Shown piece after piece: positions 12,544-24,600 of a DNA stretch of 64,000 nt; within the stretch, counting starts at the first letter, position 1, and the number at the start of each line of letters is the position of its first letter. The stretch spans positions 62,001 to 126,000 of the forward strand of contig CDMY01001036.1 in the NCBI GenBank assembly GCA_001179505.1, read 5' to 3'. The notes beneath the pieces were generated by a model. That model did not search any database and was not told the DNA's origin. It was given only the letters and a program-made list of their open reading frames with translations. The position numbers and the translations under genes are program-made. This stretch comes from Vitrella brassicaformis (lineage: Eukaryota; Sar; Vitrellaceae).

Positions 12544-13088
12544 GCGGAGTGGCTGGTATTGCGGGGGGTTGGGGGAAGAGGGTGCTGTGTGTTGATTGGT
12601 TGATTGGGTGGTCGGGCTGTGGCGTGCGTGGCGTAGTGAGCTGTGGAGGAGACAGACATGGATGCGTCCATGGAGGAGTGGGTGTGTGCTTGAGAGGGAG
12701 GGAGGGAGGGAGGGAGGGCGGCAGTGTTTTCTAATGCGATCGATGGCTGGCCAGCCGGACAATATATTGATGGGATGTCCAAGCATCAATCAACCAACAC
12801 CCATATACACATCTTATCCTTCGCTCTCAAAGGTGCCATGATGCCGCCGCAGCAGCACACCTCTACGCAGATGCCGTCGACCCATCCACGACACAAACTA
12901 TTGCACTGCACTGCAGTGCACTTCGCTGCGGCGGAGACCAATCCGAGATCAGAAAGCAACAACCTCCACACATGCATCATCCATCCACGCGAAGAACTGA
13001 CTCCCTCGTCGGGTGGAGCCTCCCACGAAGGCCCGTAGTCTGCACACACACATACAACGATGGCCGCGCCTTGATGCATTGATTGACA
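12544..13088. other. Intergenic, convergent gene ends
   Basis: Holds (GGGA)n around 12697-12720 and no supportable exon. It lies between the stop codons of the plus-strand gene ending at 12543 and the minus-strand gene ending at 13089. Confidence 0.6.
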
Positions 13089-14536
13089 TCACTGCTGCTG
13101 ACCAGGAAGGCTGTTCCACAGGCTATCAATCGCAGCAGCCGACCCAGCCCAACCTTCACACGCCTCCCGCACCACTTTGATGCTCGCCTCCCCATCTACC
13201 TTCCCCTCCCAAACCATCGAGCAGCAGAAGAGCACTCCGTGCCGCTCATCCCTGTGCGCCAGTTGCGACGCCAGGAAGGCCAGCCGCTCCAGGAACTGCT
13301 TGAATGGTGTGTGGCTGAGGGTGAGGAGCCTTGTGTGTTGACTGCGGTCGAAGAGTGTCTGGCAGTTGATGAAGTAGAGAGTGCGCCTGGATGTCTTGAG
13401 GAGGTCCATTGACCGCTCGAGGACGTCCTGCAGGTGGGAACTAAAGGATGTGTCGCCGGGAGAGGGGTCAGAGAGAGGTCGATTGATCACCGCGGTGACG
13501 TCCTGCAGACAGCCAACATGAGAAGCGAGAATGTGCGGTCAACGGATTCACTTGTTTGGTGTGCATGCTTGTGGAATGTGTGTGTGTGTGTACGTGTTGG
13601 TGTGTGGCGAACGTCATGAGTCTGTCGAGGTGGTCGCCGCCCAGCTCCAGAAACTGATTGCCGACGAACCGTGTGCTTGCATAAACACACATAGTACTGG
13701 TCCGTCGACGAGCCTGAACGCAAGACAAGGTATCCACGACGTCGGTCGGGTCACGTATGTCACATCTTCACTTATTGATTGACGACCTACCTTCCATGGC
13801 ACATGCTGGCCTAAATGCGTCGATGCCGAACTCATTCCAGAAGAAGAAGAAATCGTCGATCGTCAGCAGAAACAGACCCCTGACGGACACAAAGAGAGAG
13901 GCAGCACGACATCCACACTGACGCCAGCCAGACTCTTTTATCACCTGGCGATGTCTGTGTCCAGGAAGGGCAGGCGGCTCACCTCTCGCGGCGGACACAT
14001 CCTCACCCGGCTGACACACACACACACACGCACGGACGGCCAGAACTGACGCTGCATCCCTCATGCGCGCCAGCTGTGTGTACCTGCAGCAGCCGCACAT
14101 TGATGAAGGAGGCCGACAAGATGGGCAGGAACGATGTCAGCCGCAGAAAGTTGACGTCCGAGGCGTTGGATCAGAGTGGACCTGACGGCGAGCCAACACG
14201 GCAGACACGTCAAGAATGAAGTCAACCGGCATCAGCCGGCAGACAGAGGGTGCTTACTTGCCGGCATTTTGGTCTCCCACGAGGAGGAATGTGAGGACTT
14301 CCACGCCTGGCTTGTGGCCGAGTGCCGCCACCACATTGCTGAGCGTCAGCTCGTCCACCTCCTCGTCATACCTGCAAACACAAACATCAGCACAAGCACA
14401 GCACAGGCACAAGCAGCTGGACGAACGACAACGAATCATCAGATCTGGGTGATGACCTGTCTGGGTGTTTGTAGGAGCATCACTGCTCGAACCCGAAGGG
14501 CGTCCTCACGACGGGAAGCGCCTCCTCAACCTCCAT
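13089..14536 (-). CDS. P-loop (GTPase-like) protein, unknown subfamily, with one-base frame break
   Basis: Likely exons 14484-14536 (MEVEEALPVV), 14258-14371, 14084-14181, 13945-13982, 13787-13879, 13594-13696 and 13089-13502, about 303 residues. Exon 2 runs into a Walker A motif: FLLVGDQNAGK, completed by STLIQ at the start of exon 3, a GxxxxGKS/T loop that binds nucleotide phosphates. Later parts include SFLPILSASFINVRLLQ, FLDTDIARGLFLLTIDDF, NQFLELGGDHLDRLM and RTLYFINCQTLF. I cannot name a family. In exon 3 the STLIQ frame ends in a dead end while the conserved-looking NASDVNFLRLTSF sits one base out. The summed length is 3n+1, so one surplus base near 14168 (assembly error or real lesion) is likely. 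The boundary of the 38-bp exon is the least certain. Confidence 0.65.
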
Positions 14537-14896
14537 TTTCTCCGCTGCGGTGCGATCGAATCGACGCGCGGGGAAGAGCGGCGAAGGAATGGGGATGAGA
14601 GGAGAGCTCCCCATCCTCTGTTGAAGACGGTTGAGCCATCCATGGGTTGACAAGCCATCGCAACTCATCCATCGCGTGGCGCACCTCATCATCATCGGCC
14701 TCTCTTCGTCGCCTCGTCCAGGCATGGCGAGCGCACCTCTCTCTTCAGCAGCCAACCGACAGAGGACGAGGCCTGTCAGCTACTTGGATAGGGCCACGTG
14801 ACAAGGTATGGCGCATCAGGCGATGGAAGACCATCATCTTTCTGAGATGCTGGCTGGCTGACCTGACCTCCTTTGTTGTGTTCAGGACGGTTGGCC
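14537..14896. promoter_or_regulatory. Divergent promoter interval
   Basis: 360 bp separates the opposing start codons of the P-loop gene and ARM-RING A. TTGTGTTCAG just before GACGGTTGGCC could be the acceptor of a 5' UTR intron of ARM-RING A. No core promoter motif is obvious. Confidence 0.45.
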
Positions 14897-15923
14897 ATGT
14901 CTGCGGCTGCACTCGTGGATGGCCTGGCTAGTGACAGCCAACAGACCCGAGCCGACTGCATTCGCGCCCTCGCCGATGAGATCCGCAAGGATCCTGACTG
15001 TGCCAACCTCATCAGGCGTCTGCTGGAGGCCAATAGTCGGGCACTGCTAGCGCTTCTTGAGGCGGTGTCCTCCTCACGCGAGACTGAAAGGCTTGCCGGG
15101 GGGATTGTCCTCTTCGGGCTCACTGTCACACGAGAGAGCGACCTTCTGGACGCCAAAGTGGCTGACCACGCAGGCCCTGTCTGCTGCTGGCTCCACGGAC
15201 AGTCTGGTGGCCATGATGGTCGGCGCCAAGGACGAGGTCGGCGTGTCTGTCGCCTTGAGCGTCTTCTCAGAGGTGTTGCAGCGAGGGATTGAGTCGGGGG
15301 ACTCGGGTGCCCGCGACCTGCTGCTCAGCAAGTACTACGACATCGTGACGACCTGTCTGACCTACCTGGCGTCGCAGAGGGACTCGCACGGCCACCCTTT
15401 CATCTTCAGGCTCATCTTTATCGAATCCATCTTCTCCATACGCTTCCCGACGCCGCCTGCTCCGAGCACGTGGGAGCCTCTGCTGCCATGCCTGTGTGAG
15501 GCGCTGCTGCGCGACGGTGCCCTCTGGTCTGGCAGGCTCCACTACATCAGGCGCCTCAATGAGATCATCGCCGAAATCATCAGCTCCGCACCAAAGACAA
15601 GTAAGAAATGGATGGATGGATGGATGGATGAATGGGTTGATAACACGGAGAGCTGGCATCCACCAGACCAGATGTGTGTCTGTGATGACCTCATCCATCA
15701 GGTGCCTCTGAGATTCTGTCTCGGCTTTTGCCCTCGCATCTCGACAGCAGCATGGCCGTCCTGGACAGCGGCGGCTCCACAGATAGCCTCAATGCGATGG
15801 CCTCAATGCGCTGGCGGGCATCCATCGCGATCTCTCTGATATTCTGCTTCGCCTCTCTGCATCTGGGTCGGCATACCATACCCACACGCTTCTATGATAT
15901 AGTATGATATAGTGCCTGGACCT

Positions 15924-15954
<31 letters not shown>

Positions 15955-18900
15955 CGCAGAGCGTGTAGATGATGATGCTGATCTGGCCGATCTGGCCGAG
16001 TTCGACCGGTTGTGTGAGCCGCTGCTGGAGGCCCCTCGAGCGCTCAGGATCGTCGCAGACCACGTCATGAGAGGACTCAAGGAGCCAGAGCCACTTGTGC
16101 AGACGGTCTCGGGAGACCGATCTGCCAGTCGGCGCGCTGTGGACGACTGTCGAGCCCTTTCTGGCGTGTCCGTCTTTATCCCACGGGCACTCATCTGTGA
16201 GCAGAGACAGGCTCTCTAATTAGTCGGCATACATGCATCTGTTGTGCGTGTGCGTGCAGGTGTTGGTCACACTGCTGCAGTGATTCAGGCGGGCTTCCCC
16301 GATGTCATCATGGCACTCACACAGCACTGCCAGCACAGCAACGGGTTATTTGACGACGCCGTCGACTTCGCCCCACACGTGCTCGGTGTCATGTATGCAT
16401 TCACAGACGCAAACGACAAGGTGGGGGGGGGCGCTAACGGAGGGAGGTCTCATGATACTCTCGGATACGTGTGTGTGTGTTTGTATCGATGTGTGCAGAT
16501 GATGATCGACATGGGTGCGGTAGAGGTCGTGTGCGATTTGTTGCTCAAGCGCCACGCAGAGAAGATTCCAGCACATGCCACGACCACCGATTCGCCAGCG
16601 CCACTAGGTGTGGTCGGACGGTGTTGGCAAATCCTGGGCAAGGTGGTCATGTAAGCATCCAGACCCGATATGAGATGCCCACACACATAACGGTCACATG
16701 TGATGTGTTTGTTGCATGTGTTTATCTCGATGCTTCCATCCAGCTATGGCGAGTCCCGCGTGCGTCCCAATGCGCCGCACAACAAGGTCTCTCAAAAGAT
16801 CCTGCAGGTGACTGACTGATGAGCAACCTAGGTCATGCCTCCTCAGCTTGGCAAGCTGTTACGGTTTCTTTTGTCCGTTTCCAGAATGCATCCGTCCAGA
16901 AGTTGCGTGAGCTTCACCGCTCCACCGGTGGCCTCGACGTCCAAGACACCAGCAGGCGCTCCAAGGCCAAGAAGGGCAGGATCAAGGGGCACTCAAACGC
17001 GAAGCCATCCCAGTAGGCCAACTAAGCGATGGACGGATCTGTTTCTCTCGGGTGGCTGGCATGGATGCCGTGGATGGCATGCAGGCCATGCAGCCCGCCA
17101 GACCCCACCTCTTGCCCGCCGTCATCCTCCTCCTCATCCCCGTCAGATCAGAAGGCCGACGGCGCAGCAGGGAAGGACGCTGCTCGTGGGGCGACACCTC
17201 TCGCCGGCGTCCTGGCGTTCTTGGACCAGATCGAAGAGAAGGAGAACGATCGTGCTGCGGCCGTGTTAGCTGACCTCATGGCGACCGACGAGAGGGCGGA
17301 GAAGGACAAGACGGCGGGGAAGGGCGGGGGGAAGGCTGGAAAGGGCAAAGGGCCACCGAGTGTGGCCGAGTCTGCGCGCTCCTATGGCGTGTAAGTGGGC
17401 AACGACACGGCAAGCCCCCGCCACTGATTGGTGTGTGTACCGTTTGCTTGTATCTGTCAGGTGTGTTGATGGTCGTGATGCCTCTGACAGAGTGGCTGCC
17501 GCCGGACCCCAGGCAGGGTGTGTGGGCGGGAGGGAACACTGCACGGCTGCCAGCACACATGCACTGTGTGTGGGTCTATCTGGGACAGATCTGCTGGTGC
17601 TGGTGCTGTCCCAGGGGAGAGGGACCCTCAGCCCAGCGGCAGGAGGAGGAAGAATCGGAAGAAGAAGCTCAACAAGGGCAGGGGCGAATCGCAGTAAGTG
17701 ATGGAAGGAGAGAGGGAGGGGGAAGGGGCTGCATTACGGTGGACTGTGTCATCCATTTTGGCTCCCAAAGGTGTGTTGAGTCGGTGGCCGAAGAGGGCGT
17801 GGAGCATGACGGTGGTGGCGACGTAGAGGACGCTGGTGCTGACGGCGATGACATAGACACACGGCAGGAGAGGTCAGCACACACAACACAACACGACACA
17901 ACACAGCAAACCTGTCACCCCTCACTGATACGTACTGCATCCTCTCTTGATTTACAGGCCAATGTCCGAGTCTGCGGACACGACGCGGCCTTCTTCTCGC
18001 TCGTCCGCTGCCGAGCCTCTCTGGCCTGCCGCCAAGCCTTTGCAGGGCGTCGGAAGCGGCACGGCTGGGCAGGCCGGCAGTGGCCCGGGGGCGGGGTTGC
18101 GAGAGGGCCATGGTCTCGCTGCCCTTTCGCCTTCGGTCAGTGGCGCGGTGGCCGCATCGTTCGGAGCTGGGCCGGCACTCACACGGGCGACCGACAAGCA
18201 ACATCCACCACAGCAAGATGGAGAGGACAGGTCCGTTGCGTGCCCCAGACAGGCATCTGCACCGTGGCAGACGTGTCATTTGTGTGTTGGGTGTGCAGTG
18301 AGGATGAGGACGAGCATGAGGTGCAGACCCAGATGGCCATCGCTGCATCGCTGGACGACGCCACCACCGCTGCCATGGTGCGCCCGCCATCCATGCCGCC
18401 TTCTTCGTCGATGATGTCTGGCGGCTACGCCAGTGGCGCACCCGCAGCAGCAGCAGCGGCGGCGGCGTCGCTCGGGCCTCTGAAGGATGCAGTGTGCAGG
18501 GCTATAGAGGAGCAGCAGAGGTCAGCAAAGGATCTTATGATGGAGGGATGGGCGGACGATTGGCTGCGTCATGTGTGTGTCCATGTCATTCATCTGCAGC
18601 ATGGAGCGTGCTTATGGCGAGGCGCTTGAGCGGCACTCGACCATCATGGTGCGGACCAACAAGCTCAGCGCGGCCATGAGGGCACTCACAGAAGCCACGC
18701 AAGAGCAACCAGACACGTACAAAGATGGAAATGAAGCGCTCTGAATCATCTTAAATCGATTCCTGTGGTGCGTCAGGTTGACTCGCGATGCGCTGATGGC
18801 CCTGACGACGGCAGCGGAGGTGTGTGAGTTCGGCGAGAGGGTCACGCGCGAAGACGAGCGGCTCGACCAACTCTACCGTCGTGCATGCGATTCCTCCCGC

Positions 18901-19861
18901 ACCAGCAGTAGCGACACACGTGCCGGCAACGGCAGCGGGTCCCTGTTTGGCCGTCTGCCGTCCCCGTCTGCAGCATTTGATGTAGCGCGCAACAATGATC
19001 GCATTCCAAGGTGAGTAACGACACCATACACACACACACACAGAAGTGATTGATCGGCACTCACTCAGGTCCTCGCGTCATGACGAGATAGCTGACGAGG
19101 TCGATTCGATGTCATCGGAGGGGCAGCTGCGCGAGATGCTGCAGAGCACCAAGGCCAAGCTGCGACAGTGAGCACACGCACGTAGAAACGAGCGAGGGAG
19201 TATGTTCATACTGCCCCTTGGCTCTCCTGTAGGCTGGAGGTGGACATCTCGACGGTGACGGAGGCGACTGCGGCAGCCGAGGCGACCACCATACCAACAC
19301 TCCAGCAACAACACGACCGCCTGCTGCAGATAGCCCGCACATGGTAGACACACGCGCACACGAGTTTAGCCGCCAATGCACCGCACCCTTGTTCGTTCTG
19401 TTGTTGTGTTGCGTGTATGCAGCTTGACGGAGTACCGGCTGTCATCCCTCCAGTCACCTGAAGATGTGGAGGCCTTCAAGCGCGACATCACCAAGGCCAG
19501 GGAGGCACTGCGGGCACTCAACAAGGAGGCCAGCAAGATAGAGGGTCGGCTGGAGGAACGCGAAGCAGCGGCCGCCTCTGCTGCTGCGGCACCGCCTCCC
19601 CCTCCCCGTCCCATCTGCGGCATCTGCAACGACAGCCCGCCCACAGTGCTATTTTATCCCTGTGGTCACCTGTGCCTGTGTGCCGATTGTTGGCAGCAGT
19701 GGAAGGGCAGACACGAGAGGGCCAAGGCAGAGAAGGCGCGGCTGGAGGGGGCGGGCCAGCCGGTGCCTGAGGAGGTGCGTCGGTATGCGGTGCTGAGATG
19801 CCCTTCCTGCCGGAGCGAGCCCGAGAAGACGATCCTAGCGCACGTGCAGACGGAGGATTGA
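14897..19861 (+). CDS. Large helical-repeat/coiled-coil RING-finger protein (ARM-RING A)
   Basis: Probable E3 ubiquitin ligase of about 1,224 residues in 18 exons: 14897-15600, 15702-15866, 15960-16196, 16260-16420, 16499-16650, 16744-16807, 16885-17012, 17085-17390, 17461-17517, 17589-17693, 17771-17872, 17958-18230, 18299-18520, 18600-18716, 18777-19010, 19069-19167, 19233-19343, 19423-19861. The first ~480 residues look like armadillo/HEAT helices. Basic (KNRKKKLNKGRGES) and acidic linkers follow, then a coiled coil (LTRDALMALTTAAEVCEFGERV). The C-terminal RING is CGICNDSPPTVLFYPCGHLC, then LCADC, a ~37-residue charged insert, and CPSC. An apparent TAG at 17014 is removed if GTAGGC at 17013 is the donor of a 72-bp intron; otherwise two genes abut here. 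Exon 1 needs one surplus base removed near 15160. The 58443-61767 gene is a paralogue with the same order. Confidence 0.75.
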
Positions 19862-20454
19862 GTAGATCAGACAGGCAGAGGGGAAGGGCGGGCGGTGTTG
19901 TACAGGTGGTGGACGGTGGATGGTGGGGGATGCCTGATGACCGACTCACCATCAGCAGCCAGCCAGCCAGCGTAGCTTTCATTACATTCCATTGCATTTC
20001 ATGGTCATACAAGACACATTTCACGTAAATGTCGTTGGATGGCCTCATAGTCTGTCGGCACATTACTGGCCTGCCTGACACATGGCTGATACACATAAAC
20101 CGAACCGCATGCCGCCACACATCCATCCAACATATCCGACTTACTACACAAAAAAAGGCTCAGCTCACTTCTTACTACCCACACATCACACTAATGCCCT
20201 CGCTCAAGTGCTGTGCCCCTGCTGCCGCACAGGCTCATCCCCCGACCGTGACGCCGATCAGCCCCCAGATGCCCCCAAGCCGGCAACTTAAGGCCTACAA
20301 GTTGCTCGCCTCGGACGATAGGTGCGCTGCGCGTGCCCCTTTCCACAATTACGAAGTTGCCCAAGTGGAGATCTGTCTTCTGACGCAGTGTGTGGTGTGT
20401 GTTCAGATCACACGTCCAGTTAGTGCATCTCGCCACCGGCCATCGGCATCAAGG

Positions 20455-20904
20455 ATGAAGTGGTGGGTGCCCCAGCCTAAGCAGGTATGGAACCCATCCT
20501 GGAAGCTGCCCAAGTTCAGCACCATGCACCGCCTCGACAAGTCGTTCTTCGCGGCCGTCCCCGCCGCCTTGGTCATGTTCCTTGTATACCAATGGGGAAA
20601 CCCTCCTAAGGTACGTTGACGCAGAAACGGTGCACACATCGACACAGACACAGACACGGACAACACACACACAGATCTGTCTGTCGGTCTGTCGGTCTGT
20701 TTGCCTGCATCCCTGGTGCAGGGCGTGCCAGTTCCTGGCGACAAGGACTATGAGATCGAGAGGGTCGAGTGGATCAGGGAGGCCAAGGAGCGGCAGGAGC
20801 GGCTGAAGCGCGGCGGTCCCGTGGAGGACGACGAGTCGCTCTCCTTCCTCACCAGCAATCCTTACGAGGGAATGGGCAAGTTCCACACGCCGAGAACCAC
20901 CTGA
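20455..20904 (+). CDS. Small single-span membrane protein, possibly mitochondrial
   Basis: Two exons (20455-20610, 20722-20904) give 112 residues. The N terminus is basic and Trp-rich (MKWWVPQPKQVWNPSWKLPK). One hydrophobic span (FFAAVPAALVMFLVYQW, residues 31-47) precedes a charged C-terminal half (EIERVEWIREAKERQERLKR). Size, topology and charge resemble accessory subunits of mitochondrial respiratory or ATP synthase complexes, but I recognise no family, so this is only a suggestion. The start at 20455 is the first in-frame ATG after a plausible acceptor (GTGTTCAG, 20406). An upstream ORF (from about 20193) does not join in frame, so upstream exons, if any, are non-coding. Confidence 0.7.
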
Positions 20905-21672
20905 CTGACGAGAGAGCGAGAGAAGCGGGGGACGGAAGGCCGTGACGTGACGGGCTGTTTGGTGTGGTGTGCAGTGGGTGGTGCTGGCCCTCTTGGCTCG
21001 CTGACTGATCAATGCTCCTGGCCCGTCGCTGGCCCTTGGGTTTCCTGCCTTCTGCTTGGCTGATGCCTTGGTGGTGTGGGTAGCTTCCCACACCGTCACG
21101 GCGTCGGCCATGCGCATGGCACAGGGAATCGAAGGACAGACGATGGACAGGGGGTGCTGTGGCTGTGGTGGGGGGATGCTTGTTGTAGTGGGGGGCTGCG
21201 AAGGTTGCTTGGTTGATTGCGTGTGGATGGATGGATGTGTGTGGGCCTTGATCGGGTGTTGTCCGTCCCGTGCTGCGACCGCATTCAGCCCTCAGCTGAT
21301 GCACACAGCTGAGAGATGAGTGCGGAAGAGAGAGGGACTGTCACTGCTCGACAGCCTCACGCGTACAGTCCGCCTGCGCTCATCGTGTTGGTGTGAGGGA
21401 GAGAGCACTTGGTGTTGATATGGGTGAGAAGGGAGGTACGGCAATGACGATCTCAGCGAGGAGCTTTATGGTGTTTGTTTGTGGGCGATGTGTGTGGTGT
21501 GAGATACGGACACACAGCAATGCTCTGTACAATCGCTTTTCAGTCCTCCCATCCGATCATGAGTTCATCCAGCCCAACCCAACCCAAGCCGACATCCTAA
21601 CCTCCTCTCTCGCCCGCCCCCTCACACACACGACGGCCCGCACACACCCACACACTCATCTATCCAGTTACT
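20905..21672. other. Intergenic between convergent genes
   Basis: 768 bp with no supportable exon. It contains (GGAT)n near 21226-21237 and CA/CCCAACC-rich simple sequence towards the kinase gene end. Confidence 0.6.
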
Positions 21673-24600
21673 CTACCCCCTGCCCCCAACTCCCCGCCCG
21701 AACAGAGGCGGCCGGCCACGGCCGGTGTTGCTGCTGTAGGGATGGTGATACATACTGGGGTAATTGGGGGGCGGAGTGAGGGGCCGCACTAAGTGCTGCT
21801 GGGGCATCCGTGGCATCGGTCTGTGCACCAGCTGCGGGCTGTGGGCCACCGCCTGCACCCCTGCTGCTGGTGGTGCTGGGTGATACATGGGGCCCGGTGG
21901 GGGAGATGGGAAGGCAGGGCCCTGGCCACGCTGACAAGGAAAACAGAGAGAAGACAATTGTCTGTCTTCGTCTGTTGTGTTGTGTTGTGTTGTGTGTGTG
22001 TGTGGTTCTTACGTGTCTGAGGTTGGTGGGCATGTGTGGCTGTGTGACGAGGCGTGTGTTGACGCCCGGCCGCTCGTCCCCCCCACTCCCACTAACGAAC
22101 CGCCGAGGTGCTGCAGGGGAGGTGGGCGTCGTCACCGTACCAGCCACACCCAGCGCCAGAGGACTGCAGCCAGGAAACAACCAAAGGAGACAGACCATCT
22201 TCTCCTCTCTCTCTCTCTCTCTCCTGTGTGCCTCACACACAAGTGTATGTATTACCGACCGGTGGCCGTGTCTCATGAGGGGTGGTGGTCCGGGTGCCAC
22301 CAGCGGTGCCCCCACCCCCCTCCCCCGCCCCAGCTGCAGCATGGGTGTCATCGGCGGCCGCAGGCTAGGCATGTTCATGACCGGGGCCGGCCCCCTCTCA
22401 CACGTGTCGTCCTCCGCACCACCCACCTGCCCAAGCGCATCCCTCAATGCTACTGGTCCACCACCCCTACCGCCGCCCTCCTTCCCCACACCCTTGGCGG
22501 CCGCCTTGTCTGCCGGCTTCGTCACGCTCTCACGGTTGGCGCGCAGCCCGTCGGTCGACCTGCTGGGTTTTCCACTGCCCAGCGTCTTTGGGTTCGCTGC
22601 CGCTGCTGCTGCTGCTGCGGGGGATGGTTTGGCTGTGGCCGCCCGTTTCTGTGTGTGTGGCGGGTGTGGGTGGTGTGGTGCTGTGGTGGTCTTCTGGTTG
22701 CGGAAGGGCGACGAGCTCCGGACGAATGGACGGTGGTGGGGCGGGTTGTGGGAGGCCTCGCGGCCGTCGGCAGGGGCCAGCAGATTGCGATGCGACGAAG
22801 AGGGACTGCCTAAGAGCAGAAAGCAAAAGAGAGATAGAGGAAGACACAGATGCATATCTATGCAGTGCTGTGTTATCCTATTGGTTTGTGTGTGGGGTGT
22901 ATGGATACCTCCTTTGTCGTTCATTTTGGGATGTGTGGCCTTCTTGGGTGGTTGATGGTGATGGCGCGGCGGTGGCTGAGACGAGAGGACCGGCCGACGG
23001 CCGCCATGGCCCCTGAAAGCAAAGCAGGCGGACAAACATGTTCTTGTCTTGATGGATGTCCACCGGTTCTGGCTTACTTGGCCTGGGTGCCCTCGGGTGG
23101 CTTTGGCGACGTCTGTCTGCCCCTCGTGCGCTCATGGTGAGTGGCACCACGCGGCGGCCGCTCCTCGCCTCTCCCCCTACCGCCCCGCCCAACATTGGCC
23201 GCCTGCCCCCGCCCATCCCTTCTGTGCATCCCCGCACCTGCTGCCGGTGCTGCTGCTGCACCGACCCCCCGGCCCTCTCTCCCTTGCCCATGCCCATGCC
23301 CATGCGGCGCCGTACTTGGTGGTGGCTGCGACGAGACACGATTCTGAGAACCGCCCCCGACCATCCCTGTCGAGATGCGGGGCCGCACTGACGTCGGCAT
23401 GACCGCCGTCTTGGCGGGGGGCTGGGGCTGCTGCTGCTGGTGGTGGTGGTGTTGCTTTTGCTGCTGCTGCTGCTGGAAGGCCATGTTGGGTATGTTGGGG
23501 GTCCTGTGGATGGGGATTGGCGATGCCATTACGTGTCTGTAGAGGTTGATGGGGTTGGGGAGGGGCGATTGCGCCACCGAGTGGGAGACGGGCAGCGGGA
23601 CGCGAGGAGGGTATGGATGAGGATGCAGCTGGACGGCTACCGGAGAAAACGGCGGCGGAGGGAGACTGCACATACACACACAGAGGAGACAGTAAGTTTT
23701 GCGAGAGGGATATGTTACGGCCGCTCTCTGTGTTTCTGTCTTCCTGTCTTCCTTACCCATGCATAGCGGCCCCTGGCAGCGGCTTTGCCAGCGCGCCGCG
23801 TGGCTGTGGGACGTGGGGGTCCATGGGCAGTTGCCGCCTGGCCCGCTCCGCCTCCTGCTTCTTCATCTCCATCTGCCGCTCCTCCTGCCGCAGCACTGGG
23901 CTCATGTAGACTGCATCCGAATAGGCATACTTGCCGCTGTCATTCTCGACGGGCGGCGGAGAGGTCTCTCGGGGGACACGCACCAGCGGCTGATGAAGAA
24001 GGACACAGGGAGATAGAGGGAGGGAGGGAGGGAGGGAGGAGAGATCAGTGAGGGTTTGTTCGTTGTCCTGTCCTCCTCACCGCTCGTTTCGGTCCGACAG
24101 CGGCGTCCGTCTTTCGTCTGTGTTTGGTGGGAGCTGCACCGTCGATGTCGGGTGGCGTGTCCTGGTCGTGCTGACGTCTGCGGGGCGGGGCGGCGTCGCG
24201 ATGCATGACCGCCGGTGTGGCCGGCGGCACTGTGCCCAGTACTGTGCTGCGGGGCACGTGGGCCTGCGGATGCACCTCTGCACACACAGACATTCAGAGG
24301 CATGTTGCGACTAGGGTGCGTGTGGGATGTCTGTCTGTCTGTCCAATTGTGTCTGTCTGTCTGTCTGTCTGTGAGGGTTGCTTTACTCGTCCGTTTCTCC
24401 AGGTGTTTCTTGACCCAGGGGTGGTGCATGATCTCTGTGGGGGGCCACACACACACAGCAATATGACACACAGTCTGTGTGTGGGTGGGGGATGGATGAA
24501 CGGATGGATGGATGGATGGCGTACACACCCCATAGCTCCAGCCTTTGTTTGGCGTTGTACACCACCAGCCGCTTGATCAGATCGCTCACGTCACTAGGCA

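Noticed and set aside
17433-18629. 398-residue plus-strand ORF
   Set aside because: It reads through introns of ARM-RING A in a mixed frame; splice-phase joining gives a consistent protein in another frame.
21810-22955. 381-residue plus-strand ORF
   Set aside because: Antisense shadow of the Pro/Gly/Ala-rich kinase tail; GC-rich low-complexity coding sequence is commonly open on the opposite strand.
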